The translations under genes were made by a program, and so were the position numbers. The notes under the pieces are model-generated. The model was not told the DNA's origin. It saw nothing but the letters and a program-made list of their open reading frames with translations, and did no database searches. Shown piece by piece: positions 45,814-57,696 of a DNA stretch of 64,000 nt; positions within the stretch are counted from its first letter, which is position 1, and the number at the start of each line of letters is the position of its first letter. The stretch is from contig NZ_LS483370.1 of assembly GCF_900475285.1 (NCBI RefSeq), positions 3,362,001 through 3,426,000 on the forward strand. The letters run 5' to 3'. Origin of the DNA: Pseudomonas taetrolens. GTDB taxonomy: Bacteria; Pseudomonadota; Gammaproteobacteria; Pseudomonadales; Pseudomonadaceae.

Positions 45814-48210
45814 TTAATGCGTGCTAATTCTTTCCTTAGAGTCAGACTCTCGCTTGTCGTCCTTGGCAACAATCTCGGGAGCCACATCCGGCAAGGGCTC
45901 CGGCGCGTATTGCAGCGCAATTTGCAGGACCTCGTCAATCCATTTAACCGGTTTGATTTGAAGATCCTGTTTGATGTTGTCAGGAATTTCCTTCAGATCG
46001 CGAACATTCTCTTCAGGAATAATTACCGTCTTGATCCCACCGCGGTGAGCAGCCAATAACTTTTCCTTCAAGCCTCCGATCGCCAATACCTGGCCACGCA
46101 GAGTAATTTCACCGGTCATTGCAACATCTGCTCGCACAGGAATAAGTGTCAATGCAGAGACCAGTGCCGTGCACATGCCGACACCCGCACTTGGGCCATC
46201 CTTGGGCGTAGCGCCTTCCGGCATGTGGATGTGAATGTCTCGTTTCTCGTGGAAATCCAATGGGATACCGAGGCTCTTGGCGCGGCTTCGAACCACCGTC
46301 AAAGCTGCGGTAATCGACTCAAGCATCACGTCACCGAGCGAGCCGGTCTTGATCAACTGGCCCTTACCCGGCACAACGGCGGCTTCAATCGTCAGCAATT
46401 CGCCCCCCACCTGAGTCCAGGCCAACCCGGTCACTTGACCGATCTGGTCCTGCTGCTCGGCGAGGCCGTAGCTGAATTTTCTTACGCCCAGGAAGTGCTC
46501 CAGGAGCTCCGGAGTCACGGTCACCGTGAAGCGTTTTTCCATCGCATGCTCTTTGACCGCCTTGCGGCAAATCTTCGCGATCTGGCGCTCAAGGCCCCGC
46601 ACACCGGCTTCACGCGTGTAATAACGAATGATGTCCCGAATCGCTTCGTTGTCGAATGCCAGCTCACCCTTCTTCAGGCCATTGGCCTCAATTTGCTTGG
46701 GTGCGAGGTATTTGACCGCGATATTGATTTTTTCGTCTTCGGTGTAGCCCGGCAGACGAATGACTTCCATCCGGTCCAGCAAGGCCGGCGGGATGTTCAT
46801 CGAGTTGGAGGTGCACAGGAACATTACATCGGACAGGTCGTAGTCGACCTCCAGGTAATGGTCATTGAAGTTGTGGTTTTGTTCGGGATCCAGTACTTCG
46901 AGCAATGCAGAGGCCGGATCGCCACGCATATCGCTGCCCATTTTGTCGATTTCATCGAGCAGGAACAACGGGTTGCGAACGCCCACCTTTGTCATTTTTT
47001 GAATCAATCGACCTGGCATCGAACCGATGTAGGTGCGGCGATGACCACGAATTTCCGCCTCATCACGAACGCCACCCAAAGCCATGCGTACGAACTTGCG
47101 GTTCGTTGCGTGAGCAATGGATTCTGCCAGCGAGGTTTTACCCACACCAGGAGGTCCTACCAGACACAGAACCGGGCCACGAATTTTCTTCACGCGCTTC
47201 TGCACGGCGAGGTATTCGAGAATCCGCTCTTTGACTTCGTCCAGACCGTAGTGATCAGCGTCAAGGATGTCCTCTGCACGCTTCAGGTCAAGGCGTACCT
47301 TGCTCTGAGCCTTCCACGGCACCTGAACCAGCCAGTCGATGTAGGAGCGCACCACAGTGGCTTCTGCAGACATCGGAGACATTTGCTTGAGCTTGTTCAA
47401 CTCGGCCTGGGCCTTGGCCATTGCATCCTTTGGCAAGCCCGCCGCATCGATACGCTTTTTCAGCTCTTCGATTTCGTTGTGACCTTCGTCACCATCGCCC
47501 AGCTCTTTCTGAATGGCCTTCATCTGCTCATTCAGGTAGTACTCGCGCTGGCTGCGCTCCATTTGCTTTTTGACACGGCCACGAATACGTTTTTCGACCT
47601 GCAACAGGTCAATCTCGGCATCCAGCAACGCCAGGACGTGCTCGACCCGGGTTTGCAGGTCAATGATTTCAAGAATTTCCTGCTTCTGTTCGATCTTGAG
47701 CGCCATGTGGGCAGCCATCGTATCGACCAGACGACTTGGCCCATCAATGCTGTTAAGCGAAGACAGAACCTCGGCCGGGACTTTTTTCCCCAGCTGCACA
47801 TACTGCTCGAACTGCGAGAGCAGGCTGCGTACGAATACTTCGGACTCTCGTTCCGGTGCTGCCTCTTCATCGATCAAAGAGACTTCTGCACTCAGGTAAC
47901 CATCCGCCTGGCCAAAATGCTCGACAGCACCACGCTGCTCGCCTTCGACCAGTACTTTAACGGTGCCATCCGGGAGCTTGAGCAACTGCAAGACCGTGGC
48001 GATAGTACCTACGCGATAAAGGGCATCTTCGCCCGGATCATCGTCCGCAGGATTTTTTTGAGCCAACAGCAGAATCTGCTTGTCGCCCGTCATCGCAGCC
48101 TCAAGGGCCTCGATTGATTTCTCGCGTCCCACGAACAGTGGGATCACCATGTGCGGATACACCACAACATCGCGCAATGGCAGGAGAGGCAATTCGATGG
48201 TTGTCTTCAT
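45814..48210 (-). CDS. lon: ATP-dependent protease Lon
   Basis: A 798-residue AAA+ serine protease of the cytosol. An N-terminal substrate-binding part ([20 protein letters not shown]), a coiled coil, an AAA+ domain (Walker [21 protein letters not shown]) and the C-terminal protease follow in order. The catalytic Ser674 is in [12 protein letters not shown], and a downstream Lys in [15 protein letters not shown] completes the Ser-Lys dyad. The length matches the P. aeruginosa enzyme. It degrades misfolded and regulatory proteins. Next to clpX and hupB. Confidence 0.97.
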   Translation of the reverse strand: MKTTIELPLLPLRDVVVYPHMVIPLFVGREKSIEALEAAMTGDKQILLLAQKNPADDDPGEDALYRVGTIATVLQLLKLPDGTVKVLVEGEQRGAVEHFGQADGYLSAEVSLIDEEAAPERESEVFVRSLLSQFEQYVQLGKKVPAEVLSSLNSIDGPSRLVDTMAAHMALKIEQKQEILEIIDLQTRVEHVLALLDAEIDLLQVEKRIRGRVKKQMERSQREYYLNEQMKAIQKELGDGDEGHNEIEELKKRIDAAGLPKDAMAKAQAELNKLKQMSPMSAEATVVRSYIDWLVQVPWKAQSKVRLDLKRAEDILDADHYGLDEVKERILEYLAVQKRVKKIRGPVLCLVGPPGVGKTSLAESIAHATNRKFVRMALGGVRDEAEIRGHRRTYIGSMPGRLIQKMTKVGVRNPLFLLDEIDKMGSDMRGDPASALLEVLDPEQNHNFNDHYLEVDYDLSDVMFLCTSNSMNIPPALLDRMEVIRLPGYTEDEKINIAVKYLAPKQIEANGLKKGELAFDNEAIRDIIRYYTREAGVRGLERQIAKICRKAVKEHAMEKRFTVTVTPELLEHFLGVRKFSYGLAEQQDQIGQVTGLAWTQVGGELLTIEAAVVPGKGQLIKTGSLGDVMLESITAALTVVRSRAKSLGIPLDFHEKRDIHIHMPEGATPKDGPSAGVGMCTALVSALTLIPVRADVAMTGEITLRGQVLAIGGLKEKLLAAHRGGIKTVIIPEENVRDLKEIPDNIKQDLQIKPVKWIDEVLQIALQYAPEPLPDVAPEIVAKDDKRESDSKERISTH

Positions 48211-48311
48211 GATTTCGCCTCTACGGCGGCCATAAGGCCGTAATCAGATGGATGTAAGCTTGAAGCCAAGATGGGGGCAGTCTCGAAAAAAAACAAGCAT
48301 TGAACGACAGG

Positions 48312-48340
48312 AAAAACAAAGGGGCCCGAAGGCCCCTTCT
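48312..48340 (-). terminator. clpX terminator
   Basis: On the minus strand AAGGGGCC-TTC-GGGCCCCTT, followed by TGTTTTTCC. It separates clpX from lon. Confidence 0.75.
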
Positions 48341-48373
48341 TTAACACGCAGCGTGTAATACAAAGCAATACAC

Positions 48374-49657
48374 TTACGCGTCAGGTGCAGCCTTGGCAGT
48401 CGCTTCGTTGTTTTCATAAATCAACAACGGCTTGGACTTGCCTTCAATAACGCTTTCGTCGATCACCACTTTACTCACCTCGGACTGCGAGGGGATTTCA
48501 TACATGGTGTCAAGCAGCACGCCTTCAAGAATAGAACGAAGGCCACGTGCGCCAGTCTTGCGCTCAAGCGCACGCTTGGCGACGGCTTTCAAGGCATCGG
48601 CACGGAACTCAAGATCAACGCCTTCCATCTCGAACAGCTTGCCGTACTGCTTGGTCAACGCGTTTTTCGGCTCGGTGAGGATCTGCATCAATGCAGCTTC
48701 ATCAAGCTCATCCAGCGTCGCCAAAACAGGCAGACGACCCACGAATTCCGGGATCAGACCGAACTTGACCAGATCGTCAGGCTCGACTTCACGCAAGGAT
48801 TCGCCAACCTTCTTGCCCTCTTCCTTACTGCGAACTTCAGCACTGAAGCCGATGCCCCCACGCGTCGAACGAGCCTGTACAACCTTTTCCAGACCCGAGA
48901 ACGCACCACCACAGATAAACAGGATGTTGCGGGTATCAACCTGCAAGAATTCCTGCTGCGGATGCTTGCGGCCACCTTGAGGCGGCACGGAAGCCACGGT
49001 GCCTTCAATCAGCTTGAGCAAGGCCTGCTGGACCCCTTCGCCGGAAACATCGCGGGTAATCGAAGGATTGTCGGATTTGCGCGAAATCTTGTCGATTTCA
49101 TCGATATAGACAATACCCATCTGGGCCTTCTCTACATCGTAATCGCATTTCTGAAGCAGCTTCTGAATGATGTTTTCCACATCCTCGCCCACGTAACCGG
49201 CTTCAGTCAGCGTGGTTGCGTCAGCAATGGTAAACGGCACATTCAGCAGACGGGCCAGGGTTTCTGCCAGCAGGGTTTTACCCGAGCCGGTCGGGCCGAT
49301 CAGCAGGATGTTGCTCTTGCCGAGTTCGACGTCGTCATTCTTTTTGTCACGCTGGTTAAGGCGCTTGTAGTGGTTATACACCGCTACAGCCAAAACCTTT
49401 TTGGCACGTTCCTGACCAATGACGTATTGATCAAGAATGCCGCTGATTTCTTTTGGCGAAGGTAATTTATGCGCGCTGCTTTCGGCCTGGGCTTCCTGCA
49501 CCTCCTCACGGATGATGTCATTGCACAGGTCGACGCATTCGTCGCAGATAAAGACCGAGGGGCCGGCAATCAATTTGCGCACTTCATGCTGGCTTTTGCC
49601 ACAGAAGGAGCAATAGAGCAATTTGCCGTTGTCCTCGCCGTTGCGGGTGTCAGTCAT
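48374..49657 (-). CDS. clpX: ATP-dependent Clp protease ATP-binding subunit ClpX
   Basis: A 427-residue AAA+ unfoldase that feeds substrates to ClpP. The N-terminal zinc-binding domain ([11 protein letters not shown] and [10 protein letters not shown], four Cys) binds adaptors. The AAA+ core has Walker [13 protein letters not shown], Walker [11 protein letters not shown] and pore loop [11 protein letters not shown] 49657 gives the usual [19 protein letters not shown]; further upstream frame is not needed. It follows clpP with a gap of about 106 bases. Confidence 0.97.
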   Translation of the reverse strand: MTDTRNGEDNGKLLYCSFCGKSQHEVRKLIAGPSVFICDECVDLCNDIIREEVQEAQAESSAHKLPSPKEISGILDQYVIGQERAKKVLAVAVYNHYKRLNQRDKKNDDVELGKSNILLIGPTGSGKTLLAETLARLLNVPFTIADATTLTEAGYVGEDVENIIQKLLQKCDYDVEKAQMGIVYIDEIDKISRKSDNPSITRDVSGEGVQQALLKLIEGTVASVPPQGGRKHPQQEFLQVDTRNILFICGGAFSGLEKVVQARSTRGGIGFSAEVRSKEEGKKVGESLREVEPDDLVKFGLIPEFVGRLPVLATLDELDEAALMQILTEPKNALTKQYGKLFEMEGVDLEFRADALKAVAKRALERKTGARGLRSILEGVLLDTMYEIPSQSEVSKVVIDESVIEGKSKPLLIYENNEATAKAAPDA

Positions 49658-49763
49658 TCGATCGATCCAAATCCGATAGGCTTGCAACACAAGATGAAGG
49701 CAACTGCGGGCTTTTTCAAGCCCACAGGTGGTCAGTTAACCCGACCGGCCACACTTGTGCTGC

Positions 49764-50405
49764 TTAAGCGGGCATTTGACGCTTGCTGAACACAGAGTCG
49801 ATCAGACCATATTCGGCTGCACGCTCGGCGCTCATGAAGTTGTCACGTTCGGTATCGCGCTCGATGGTTTCGAGCGTTTGACCGGTGTGGTGAGCCAACA
49901 GCGAGTTCAAACGATGACGAATGTTGAGGATTTCCTTGGCATGGATGTCGATATCCGACGCCTGACCCTGGAAACCGCCCAACGGCTGGTGAATCATCAT
50001 GCGCGAGTTAGGCAGGCAGTGACGCTTGCCTGGCGCGCCGCCAGCCAACAGGAATGCACCCATGCTGCACGCTTGACCGATACAGATGGTCGACACGTCC
50101 GGTTTGATGAACTGCATGGTGTCGTAGATCGACATGCCAGCAGTTACCGAACCACCCGGTGAGTTGATGTAAAGATGGATGTCCTTGTCCGGATTTTCGG
50201 CCTCAAGGAACAACAGCTGCGCCGCCACCAGGTTGGCCATGTAGTCTTCTACAGGGCCTACCAGGAAGATGATTCGCTCCTTCAACAGGCGCGAATAGAT
50301 GTCATAGGCACGTTCGCCACGGGCAGACTGCTCAACAACCATCGGGACCAGGCCGCCTGCGGCCTGGATGTCAGAGTTCTGCTGAATATAAGAATTGCGG
50401 GACAT
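49764..50405 (-). CDS. clpP: ATP-dependent Clp protease proteolytic subunit ClpP
   Basis: A 213-residue serine protease that forms the 14-mer chamber with ClpX or ClpA. The catalytic triad is Ser114 ([11 protein letters not shown]), His139 ([11 protein letters not shown]) and Asp184 ([12 protein letters not shown]). An N-terminal propeptide is likely to be removed. It is between tig and clpX, the usual gammaproteobacterial order. A hairpin at 50447-50474 lies in the tig-clpP gap. Confidence 0.97.
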   Translation of the reverse strand: MSRNSYIQQNSDIQAAGGLVPMVVEQSARGERAYDIYSRLLKERIIFLVGPVEDYMANLVAAQLLFLEAENPDKDIHLYINSPGGSVTAGMSIYDTMQFIKPDVSTICIGQACSMGAFLLAGGAPGKRHCLPNSRMMIHQPLGGFQGQASDIDIHAKEILNIRHRLNSLLAHHTGQTLETIERDTERDNFMSAERAAEYGLIDSVFSKRQMPA

Positions 50406-50446
50406 GTCCGGCAGTCACTCCCAAATAGTCATGTCTGGAATACGCA

Positions 50447-50474
50447 TAAGCCAGCTCGAGGCTGGCTTATGGTT
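50447..50474. terminator. Hairpin between tig and clpP
   Basis: CATAAGCCAGC-TCGA-GGCTGGCTTATG-type stem without a good T-run on the minus strand. It may attenuate read-through from tig into clpP or protect the 3' end. Confidence 0.45.
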
Positions 50475-50496
50475 GTGTTTTCTAACGATTCAGAAA

Positions 50497-51807
50497 TCAG
50501 TCGGCTTGTGGAGCTTCCACCGGCTTAACAGCTTCTTCGTAAGAGACCGCTTTATCGGTCACCTTAGCCTTCTGCAGAACAGTATCCACAACTTGCTCTT
50601 CCAGCACAACCGAACGCACTTCGTTCAATTGCTGGTCATTTTTGTAGTACCAAGCTACAACCTGCTCCGGCTCCTGGTAAGCGGAAGCCATTTCCTGAAT
50701 CATTTCGCGAACGCGATCTTCGTCAGGCTTGAGGTCGAACTGCTTGACCACTTCAGCCACGATCAGGCCCAGCACTACACGGCGCTTGGCTTGCTCTTCG
50801 AACAGCTCAACCGGCAGTTGGTCCGGCTTGATGTTGCCACCGAACTGCTGAACAGCCTGAACGCGCAGACGATCAACTTCGCTGGACAGCAATGCCTTAG
50901 GCACTTCGATCGGGTTGGCAGCCAACAGACCGTCCATTACCTGATTCTTGACCTTGGATTTGATCGCCTGACGCAGCTCGCGCTCCATGTTCTTGCGAAC
51001 TTCAGCACGGAAACCTTCCAGACCCGTTTCCTTGATACCGAACTGGGCGAAGAATTCTTCGTTCAGTTCCGGCAGCTTGGGCTCGGATACAGTGTTGACT
51101 GTTACAGTGAACTCAGCGGCTTTGCCAGCCAGGTCCAGGTTCTGGTAGTCAGCCGGGAAAGTCAGGTTCAGAACGCGCTCTTCGCCAGCCTTGGCACCCA
51201 CCAGACCTTCTTCGAAGCCTGGGATCATGCGGCCCGAACCCAGAACCAGCTGGGTAGCCTTGGCGGAACCGCCAGCGAATACTTCGCCATCAACCTTGCC
51301 AACGAAATCGATGTTCAGTTGGTCTTCGTTCTGAGCGGCACGCTCAGTCACTTCAAAGCGGGTGTTCTGCTTGCGCAGCACGTCCAGCATTTTATCCAGG
51401 TCGGCATCAGCCACTTCGGCGCTCAGGCGCTCGATGGCGATGGTGTCCAGACCGGTCACTTCGAATTCAGGGAAAACTTCGAACGTGGCAACGTATTCCA
51501 GATCCTTGCCTTTTTCAAAGACCTTAGGCTCGACCGAAGGCTGGCCGGCAGGGTTCAGCTTTTGCTCAACCACTGCTTCATAGAAGGATGCCTGGATCAC
51601 ATTGCCCAGAGCTTCTTGACGTGCATCAGCTTCGTAACGCTGACGAATCACGCTCATTGGCACCTTGCCTGGACGGAAGCCCGGGATCTTGGCCTTTTGG
51701 GCAGTCTGTTGCAGACGCTTGTTGACTTCAGCCTCAATACGCTCAGCTGGCACGCCAATGGTCATGCGACGCTCAAGAGCGGAAGTATTTTCAACAGAAA
51801 CTTGCAT
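50497..51807 (-). CDS. tig: Trigger factor
   Basis: A 436-residue ribosome-bound chaperone and peptidyl-prolyl isomerase. The N-terminal ribosome-binding part has the signature ([17 protein letters not shown]), followed by an FKBP-type domain ([32 protein letters not shown]) and a long helical C-terminal chaperone domain. ATG 51807 has GAGGAA upstream. It begins the tig-clpP-clpX-lon string. Confidence 0.96.
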   Translation of the reverse strand: MQVSVENTSALERRMTIGVPAERIEAEVNKRLQQTAQKAKIPGFRPGKVPMSVIRQRYEADARQEALGNVIQASFYEAVVEQKLNPAGQPSVEPKVFEKGKDLEYVATFEVFPEFEVTGLDTIAIERLSAEVADADLDKMLDVLRKQNTRFEVTERAAQNEDQLNIDFVGKVDGEVFAGGSAKATQLVLGSGRMIPGFEEGLVGAKAGEERVLNLTFPADYQNLDLAGKAAEFTVTVNTVSEPKLPELNEEFFAQFGIKETGLEGFRAEVRKNMERELRQAIKSKVKNQVMDGLLAANPIEVPKALLSSEVDRLRVQAVQQFGGNIKPDQLPVELFEEQAKRRVVLGLIVAEVVKQFDLKPDEDRVREMIQEMASAYQEPEQVVAWYYKNDQQLNEVRSVVLEEQVVDTVLQKAKVTDKAVSYEEAVKPVEAPQAD

Positions 51808-52161
51808 GGATATTCCTCGTTGCACAGACGTTAGCCGGCCGTTTCCGACCCCATAATCAAGGGCATGCATTCTAGAGGGTCAAACTCAAGAAGTCACCCT
51901 ACCGGAATCGAGCAAAGAAACAGCAGGTACATTATTAAGCGGAAGCAATCATTTGCTTAACCACCTCAGAACACACAAACCTTTACACACAGACCCTAAT
52001 TCAGAGCCTTCTATATAGAAGCAAGCATCAGACAGGCGCCCGACAAGCTCTCTACGGCGCATGAAGATCAAAAAACCGCATCATGCCGCAACACAATGCA
52101 GCTCACCTCAACGCCGGAAAATCGCCCGACACCCCTATCAGAACCAAAAACCGCCAGAACG
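51808..52161. other. Intergenic stretch, tig promoter region
   Basis: About 350 bases between tig and the terminator of the tRNA operon. It presumably holds the tig promoter; I see no gene, RNA or strong repeat. Confidence 0.4.
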
Positions 52162-52199
52162 AAAAAGGCGCAGCCCTTTTCAGGTGCTGCGCCTTTTTG
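52162..52199. terminator. Terminator of the tRNA cluster
   Basis: AAAAAGGCGCAGC pairs with GCTGCGCCTTTTT around an 11-base loop. Symmetric, it can act on both strands. Confidence 0.85.
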
Positions 52200-52225
52200 T
52201 CAAACAGTGGATGAACCACTAAATT

Positions 52226-52310
52226 TGGTGCGGACGGAGAGACTCGAACTCTCACACCTTGCGGCGCTGGAACCTAAATCCAGTGTGTCTACCAATTCCA
52301 CCACATCCGC
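52226..52310 (-). tRNA. tRNA-Leu (anticodon TAG)
   Basis: 85 bases with acceptor GCGGATG, long variable arm, TTCGAGT T loop and encoded CCA. The anticodon loop is TTTAGGT, so the anticodon is TAG, reading CUN leucine codons. Confidence 0.93.
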
Positions 52311-52328
52311 ATTTCAAACTTTTGAAGC

Positions 52329-52359
52329 AAAGACGCCAGATGATTAATCTGGCGTCTTT
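52329..52359. terminator. Hairpin between tRNA-His and tRNA-Leu genes
   Basis: AAAGACGCCAGA pairs exactly with TCTGGCGTCTTT around a 7-base loop. A terminator-like hairpin inside a tRNA operon may dampen tRNA-Leu or be an RNA processing signal. Confidence 0.6.
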
Positions 52360-52366
52360 CTAAATA

Positions 52367-52442
52367 TGGGGTGGACGAAGGGGATCGAACCCTCGACAAC
52401 GGGAGTCACAATCCCGTGCTCTACCAACTGAGCTACGCCCAC
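52367..52442 (-). tRNA. tRNA-His (anticodon GTG)
   Basis: 76 bases, GTGGGCG acceptor, anticodon loop TTGTGAC (GTG), TTCGATC T loop, CCCCA end. An extra G at 52443 fits the G-1 of tRNA-His. Confidence 0.95.
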
Positions 52443-52483
52443 CATATTGCCTGTGTTGCCTTACTTGTGCCAAAGCTGCCTAA

Positions 52484-52560
52484 TGGCGCACCCGGCAGGA
52501 CTCGAACCTGCGACCATCCGCTTAGAAGGCGGATGCTCTATCCAGCTGAGCTACGGGCGC
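52484..52560 (-). tRNA. tRNA-Arg (anticodon TCT)
   Basis: 77 bases, GCGCCCG acceptor, anticodon loop CTTCTAA (TCT), TTCGAGT T loop and encoded CCA. It reads AGA/AGG. First gene of the Arg-His-Leu cluster. Confidence 0.95.
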
Positions 52561-52840
52561 CTTGTTAATCTGTATTCTGTGACGACTACAAACTAAGTGC
52601 TTTCAGTATCACCAAGCTAGACATCAACTTCGCTCTACCTTCTTAACCAGTGCTAGGCTGTGCCCGACAAGTGCGACGAATGTTATAGGTGAGTCGGGAA
52701 GTCGTCAACTCTTTTTTGAAAAAAGTTTAGAAATATAAAGGGGTTAGGGGAATAAGCAGACCAAGCGCCTTTGCCCTTACGCCACGGCATGCGAGAATGC
52801 ACGTCCTTTTTCCACCCTTTACGATGGTTAATCACGCGTA

Positions 52841-53695
52841 ATGACTGCACAACTAATCGACGGCAAAGCGATCGCCGCCAGCCTGCGCCAGCAGATTGCC
52901 AAACGTGTCGCCGAGCGCCACGAGCAAGGCCTGCGCACCCCTGGCCTGGCAGTGATTCTGGTCGGCAGCGATCCTGCCTCCCAGGTTTATGTTTCGCACA
53001 AGCGTAAAGACTGCGAAGAGGTAGGCTTCCTTTCTCAAGCCTATGACCTGCCTTCCGATACGACACAGCAAGCCCTGACCGACCTGATCGACCGCCTTAA
53101 TGAAGACGCGAACATCGACGGTATCCTGCTGCAACTGCCCCTTCCGGAACATCTGGATGCGTCCAGACTGCTGGAGCGCATTCGCCCGGACAAAGACGTT
53201 GACGGTTTTCACCCTTATAACGTCGGCCGCCTGGCACAGCGCATCCCCCTGCTGCGCCCGTGCACGCCTAAAGGCATCATGACCCTGCTGGAAAGCACCG
53301 GTCAGGACCTGTACGGAATGGACGCCGTGATTGTGGGTGCCTCCAACATCGTGGGTCGCCCAATGGCCATGGAGCTGTTGCTGGCTGGCTGCACCGTGAC
53401 CGTCACCCACCGCTTCACCAAGGATCTGGCGGGCCACGTCGGCCGAGCCGACCTGGTGGTTGTAGCTGCCGGCAAACCGGGCCTGGTCAAGGGCGAATGG
53501 ATCAAGGAAGGCGCCATCGTGATCGACGTTGGCATCAACCGTCAGGCTGACGGCAAGCTGGTGGGCGACGTGGTTTACGAGACCGCCCTGCCCCGCGCCG
53601 GCTGGATCACCCCGGTGCCGGGCGGCGTAGGCCCGATGACTCGCGCCTGCCTGCTGGAAAACACCTTGTACGCAGCTGAAGCATTGCACGGCTGA
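52841..53695 (+). CDS. folD: Methylenetetrahydrofolate dehydrogenase / methenyltetrahydrofolate cyclohydrolase
   Basis: A 284-residue bifunctional folate enzyme that supplies 10-formyl-THF for purines and initiator tRNA. Visible: [23 protein letters not shown] with the catalytic Lys, [27 protein letters not shown], and [15 protein letters not shown] for NADP binding. The [17 protein letters not shown]-terminus is typical. It is divergent from the tRNA cluster and convergent with cysS. Confidence 0.97.
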   Translation: MTAQLIDGKAIAASLRQQIAKRVAERHEQGLRTPGLAVILVGSDPASQVYVSHKRKDCEEVGFLSQAYDLPSDTTQQALTDLIDRLNEDANIDGILLQLPLPEHLDASRLLERIRPDKDVDGFHPYNVGRLAQRIPLLRPCTPKGIMTLLESTGQDLYGMDAVIVGASNIVGRPMAMELLLAGCTVTVTHRFTKDLAGHVGRADLVVVAAGKPGLVKGEWIKEGAIVIDVGINRQADGKLVGDVVYETALPRAGWITPVPGGVGPMTRACLLENTLYAAEALHG

Positions 53696-53718
53696 TTATT
53701 GTGCAAGCCGCTGCAGAT

Positions 53719-53743
53719 AACGGCACCTTCGGGTGCCGTTTTT
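53719..53743 (+). terminator. folD terminator
   Basis: AACGGCACC-TTCG-GGTGCCGTT followed by T-run. It has a stable UUCG tetraloop. Confidence 0.88.
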
Positions 53744-53767
53744 AGTAGCGACGATAAAAGTCAGGCA

Positions 53768-53798
53768 AACAAAAGCCCGCACTGGGCGGGCTTTTGTT
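53768..53798. terminator. Bidirectional terminator between folD and cysS
   Basis: AACAAAAGCCCGC-act-GGGCGGGCTTTTGTT stem, oriented to end cysS on the minus strand and back up folD. Confidence 0.8.
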
Positions 53799-53813
53799 CA
53801 CACAACGGGCAAC

Positions 53814-55196
53814 CTAGTCAGCTAGACGCCAGGTAGTACCGCCTTTACCGTCCTCCAGCACAACACCCATTGCCGTGAGCTGATCGCGAATCCGATCAGA
53901 CTCCGCCCAGTCCTTACCGGCACGGGCGGCCAGACGCGCATCAATCAAGGCCTGAACCTTAGCGGCATCGACTTTGCCTTCGGCGCCCGCCTGCAGGAAG
54001 TCATCGGCTTCCAACTGCAGAACACCCAGCACATCCGCCAGCTGCTTGAGGCGCGCAGCCAGACCGGCCGCAGCCTGCAGATCGGTTTCACGCAACCGGT
54101 TGATTTCGCGAACCATCTCGAACAGCACCGCACAGGCTTCCGGCGTACCGAAGTCGTCGTTCATTACCTGGGTAAAGCGCTCGACAAACGCTTCGCCACC
54201 GGCCGCAGCCACCTTCGGCAAGCCTTTAAGTGCGTTGTAGAAACGATCAAGGGCTGCTTTCGCATCCTTGAGGTTGTCTTCTGAGTAGTTGATCGAGCTA
54301 CGGTAGTGGCTCGATACCAACAGATAACGCACCACTTCCGGGTGATATTTCGCCAGAACGTCACGAATGGTGAAGAAGTTGTTCAAGGATTTGGACATCT
54401 TCTCGCCATTGATGCGAATCATCCCGCAGTGCATCCAGGCATTGGCGTAGGTTTTACCGGTCGCCGCCTCGCTTTGGGCGATTTCGTTTTCATGGTGCGG
54501 GAACTCAAGATCACTGCCCCCTCCATGAATATCGAACGTCTCACCCAGGCAGCACGTCGACATCACCGAGCACTCAATGTGCCAGCCCGGACGACCTGCT
54601 CCCCATGGCGACTCCCAGCTCGGCTCGCCAGGCTTGACGCCCTTCCACAGCACGAAGTCCAGCGGATCATCCTTGGCCTCGTCGACCTCGATACGTGCAC
54701 CGATACGCAGGTCTTCAATCTTTTTGCGTGACAGTTTGCCGTAGCCCATGAACTTGGCAACGCGGTAATACACGTCACCATTACCCGGAGCGTAGGCGTA
54801 ACCCTTGTCGATCAAGGTCTGGATCATCGCGTGCATGCCCGGGATATGATCCGTGGCACGAGGCTCCATATCCGGCTTCAGGATATTGAGCCGCGCTTCA
54901 TCTTCATGCATCGCCGCGATCATGCGCTCGGTCAGTACCTCAAAAGGCTCGCCGTTTTCACGGGCACGATTGATGATCTTGTCTTCAATATCCGTGATGT
55001 TGCGCACATAAGTCAGGTTGTAACCGCTGAAACGCAACCAGCGGGTCACCAGATCGAAAGCGATCATGCTGCGGCCATGGCCAATGTGGCAGTAGTCGTA
55101 AACGGTCATGCCGCACACATACATGCGCACATTGTTGCCGTCCAGCGGCTTGAAAACTTCTTTGCTCTTGGTGAGCGTGTTGTAGATCGTAAGCAC
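53814..55196 (-). CDS. cysS: Cysteinyl-tRNA synthetase
   Basis: A 460-residue class I synthetase. The HIGH motif is in [21 protein letters not shown] in [13 protein letters not shown], and zinc ligands include Cys in [10 protein letters not shown] and the [22 protein letters not shown] region (ECSVMS, HHENE). The length equals the P. aeruginosa enzyme with start at GTG 55196, which has AAGGAA about 8 bases upstream; an in-frame TTG at 55211 is less likely. It follows glnS by 22 bases and is probably cotranscribed. Confidence 0.96.
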   Translation of the reverse strand: MLTIYNTLTKSKEVFKPLDGNNVRMYVCGMTVYDYCHIGHGRSMIAFDLVTRWLRFSGYNLTYVRNITDIEDKIINRARENGEPFEVLTERMIAAMHEDEARLNILKPDMEPRATDHIPGMHAMIQTLIDKGYAYAPGNGDVYYRVAKFMGYGKLSRKKIEDLRIGARIEVDEAKDDPLDFVLWKGVKPGEPSWESPWGAGRPGWHIECSVMSTCCLGETFDIHGGGSDLEFPHHENEIAQSEAATGKTYANAWMHCGMIRINGEKMSKSLNNFFTIRDVLAKYHPEVVRYLLVSSHYRSSINYSEDNLKDAKAALDRFYNALKGLPKVAAAGGEAFVERFTQVMNDDFGTPEACAVLFEMVREINRLRETDLQAAAGLAARLKQLADVLGVLQLEADDFLQAGAEGKVDAAKVQALIDARLAARAGKDWAESDRIRDQLTAMGVVLEDGKGGTTWRLAD

Positions 55197-55218
55197 GGTT
55201 TGTTCCTTCAAAACTTGA

Positions 55219-56916
55219 TCACTGGCCCCACGAATCGCGCAGGGTCACGGTACGGTTGAATACCGGGTGACCGGGTTTCGAGTCCTTGATATCTGCGCAG
55301 AAGTAACCTTCGCGCTCGAACTGGAAACGGTCTTCCGGCTGTGCATTGCCCAACGAAGGCTCAGCACGACAACCGGTCAGCACCTGCAGCGAATCAGGGT
55401 TGATGTTTTCCAGGAAGCCCGCGCCATCCTCGGCCTTTTCAGGGTTCGGCGAGCGGAACAGACGATCGTACAAACGCACTTCGCACTCGACACTGGCCGC
55501 CGCCGGCACCCAGTGCACAACACCCTTGACCTTGCGACCTTCCGGATTCTTGCCCAGGGTCTCAGGGTCGTACGAGCAGCGCAGCTCAACTATATTGCCG
55601 TCAGCATCCTTGATCGCTTCGTCGGCACGAATCACATAGCTGCCGCGCAGGCGCACTTCGCCACCTGGCTCAAGACGCTTGTAGCCTTTTGGCGGCTCTT
55701 CCATGAAGTCGTCACGATCGATGTAGATTTCACGGGCGAATGGCAAAACCCGCACACCCATGTCTGCTTTCGGATGGCAAGGCAGCTCAAGGTTCTCGAC
55801 CTTGTCTTCGTCGTAGTTGGTGATCACGACTTTCAACGGACGCAGCACGCACATGGCACGCGGGGCGCTGTGGTCCAGGTCGTCACGAATGCTGAATTCC
55901 AGCATGCCGAAGTCGACCACGCCATCGGAACGGTTGGTACCGACCATGTCGCAGAAGTTGCGGATCGATTTAGGCGTGTAACCGCGACGACGGAAACCCG
56001 ACAGGGTCGACATGCGCGGGTCATCCCAGCCATTGACGTGCTTTTCATCGACCAGCTGCTTGAGCTTGCGCTTGCTGGTGATGGTGTAGTTCAGGTTCAG
56101 GCGGCTGAATTCGTACTGACGCGGTTGCGCCGGAACAGGCAGGCTGTCAAGGAACCACTCGTACAGGGGGCGATGGCTTTCGAACTCCAGGGTGCAGATC
56201 GAATGGGTAATGCCCTCGATTGCATCCGACTGACCATGAGTGAAGTCATAGTTCGGGTAAATGCACCATTTGTCACCGGTCTGGTGGTGATGGGCATGGC
56301 GGATACGGTACATGATCGGATCACGCAGGTTCATGTTCGGCGAAGCCATGTCGATCTTGGCCCGCAGCACGCATTTGCCGTCTTCGAACTCACCGGCGGT
56401 CATGCGGGCGAACAGGTCCAGGTTCTCTTCGACGCTGCGATCGCGGAACGGACTGTTCTTGCCCGGCTCGGTCAGGCTGCCGCGGTATTCCTTGGCCTGC
56501 TCAGGGGTCAGGTCGCAGACGTAGGCCTTACCCTCTTTGATCAGGTAATTTGCCCATTCGTGTAACTGGTCGAAATACTGCGAGGCATAGCGCACTTCAC
56601 CAGACCACTCAAAGCCCAGCCATTTCACGTCGCTTTCAATTGCGTCGATGTATTCCTGGTCTTCCTTGGCCGGGTTGGTGTCGTCAAAACGCAAATGCGT
56701 CACGCCGCCAAATTCCTGAGCCAGCCCAAAGTTCACGCAAATGGATTTGGCATGACCGATGTGCAGGTAGCCGTTGGGCTCTGGCGGAAAACGGGTCACG
56801 ATCTGCTTGCATTTACCCGAGTCAAGGTCCGCCTGAACGATAGGACGCAGGAAATTGGCCGGGACAGCTGGGCCAGCCTTTGGATTCAGAGTGGGGTCGA
56901 CAGTGGGCTTGCTCAT
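55219..56916 (-). CDS. glnS: Glutaminyl-tRNA synthetase
   Basis: A 565-residue class I synthetase. HIGH motif in [12 protein letters not shown], the MSK-type loop in [11 protein letters not shown], and an anticodon-binding beta-barrel in the C-terminal half ([19 protein letters not shown]). A short N-terminal tail (about 20 residues) precedes the catalytic domain. ATG 56916 has AAGGAT upstream and gives [11 protein letters not shown] 56931 would add five residues. The presence of GlnRS means Gln-tRNA is made directly, not by transamidation. Confidence 0.95.
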   Translation of the reverse strand: MSKPTVDPTLNPKAGPAVPANFLRPIVQADLDSGKCKQIVTRFPPEPNGYLHIGHAKSICVNFGLAQEFGGVTHLRFDDTNPAKEDQEYIDAIESDVKWLGFEWSGEVRYASQYFDQLHEWANYLIKEGKAYVCDLTPEQAKEYRGSLTEPGKNSPFRDRSVEENLDLFARMTAGEFEDGKCVLRAKIDMASPNMNLRDPIMYRIRHAHHHQTGDKWCIYPNYDFTHGQSDAIEGITHSICTLEFESHRPLYEWFLDSLPVPAQPRQYEFSRLNLNYTITSKRKLKQLVDEKHVNGWDDPRMSTLSGFRRRGYTPKSIRNFCDMVGTNRSDGVVDFGMLEFSIRDDLDHSAPRAMCVLRPLKVVITNYDEDKVENLELPCHPKADMGVRVLPFAREIYIDRDDFMEEPPKGYKRLEPGGEVRLRGSYVIRADEAIKDADGNIVELRCSYDPETLGKNPEGRKVKGVVHWVPAAASVECEVRLYDRLFRSPNPEKAEDGAGFLENINPDSLQVLTGCRAEPSLGNAQPEDRFQFEREGYFCADIKDSKPGHPVFNRTVTLRDSWGQ

Positions 56917-57192
56917 AGGATCCTTGGACATAACAGGTGCGCGGCCTGGGTCGGCCGACTAAATCAAAGCGCCTATCATAGCCGATGCTGTCAAGTCCCT
57001 GACAGAGCAGAGTCTCAATCCGAATGGCTAAAACCGCTGCATTTAATGCCCATATCGCAAAAACCCCATCGAAATGTCCGGCGAGCACGCTAAACTCCGC
57101 CACGCGGCTGTATCTACCCAGCCAGCTCAGGGGTTGAGGCGATTTCTGCCACTCCCGAGCCCGACGAATTCTTTGATAGAGCGATAAAGACC

Positions 57193-57696
57193 ATGTCAAA
57201 AGTAAAACTGAGCACCAACCACGGCGACATCGTGATCCAGCTGAACGCTGAAAAGGCGCCGATTACCGCTGCCAACTTCATCGAATACGTAAACGCCGGC
57301 CACTACGAAAACACTGTTTTTCACCGTGTAATCGGTAACTTCATGGTCCAGGGCGGCGGTTTTGAGCCTGGCATGAAAGAAAAGAAAGACAAGCGCCCAA
57401 GCATCCAGAACGAAGCTGACAACGGCCTGCCGAACAAGAAGTACACCGTTGCCATGGCTCGCACCATGGAACCGCATTCGGCCTCCGCCCAGTTCTTCAT
57501 CAACGTGGCTGATAACGACTTCCTCAACCACAGCGGCAAAACCGTTCAGGGCTGGGGTTATGCCGTGTTTGGCGAAGTGATTGAAGGCAAGGACGTGGTC
57601 GACAAGATCAAAGGCGTTCAGACCACTTCCAAAGCCGGCCACCAGGACGTGCCAGCTGAAGACGTGATCATCGAGAAAGCCGAGATCATTGAGTGA
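57193..57696 (+). CDS. ppiB: Peptidyl-prolyl cis-trans isomerase B (cyclophilin)
   Basis: A 167-residue cytosolic cyclophilin. The core motifs are [18 protein letters not shown] with the catalytic Arg, [17 protein letters not shown], and [18 protein letters not shown]. There is no signal peptide, so this is PpiB and not the periplasmic PpiA. It overlaps the lpxH start (GTGA) and is divergent from glnS. Confidence 0.96.
   Translation: MSKVKLSTNHGDIVIQLNAEKAPITAANFIEYVNAGHYENTVFHRVIGNFMVQGGGFEPGMKEKKDKRPSIQNEADNGLPNKKYTVAMARTMEPHSASAQFFINVADNDFLNHSGKTVQGWGYAVFGEVIEGKDVVDKIKGVQTTSKAGHQDVPAEDVIIEKAEIIE

Noticed and set aside
46225..48117. 630-codon frame antisense to lon
   Set aside because: Shadow of lon codons on the opposite strand. 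Lon is complete with catalytic residues, and the antisense product has no domain.
50395..51834. 479-codon frame antisense to tig
   Set aside because: Shadow of the trigger-factor gene, which is full-length and has all domains.
52096..52568. Two short plus-strand frames across the tRNA cluster
   Set aside because: They overlap the Leu, His and Arg tRNA genes and the terminators, and encode nothing recognisable.
55267..56565. 432-codon frame antisense to glnS
   Set aside because: Shadow of glnS; the minus-strand protein carries both synthetase motifs.
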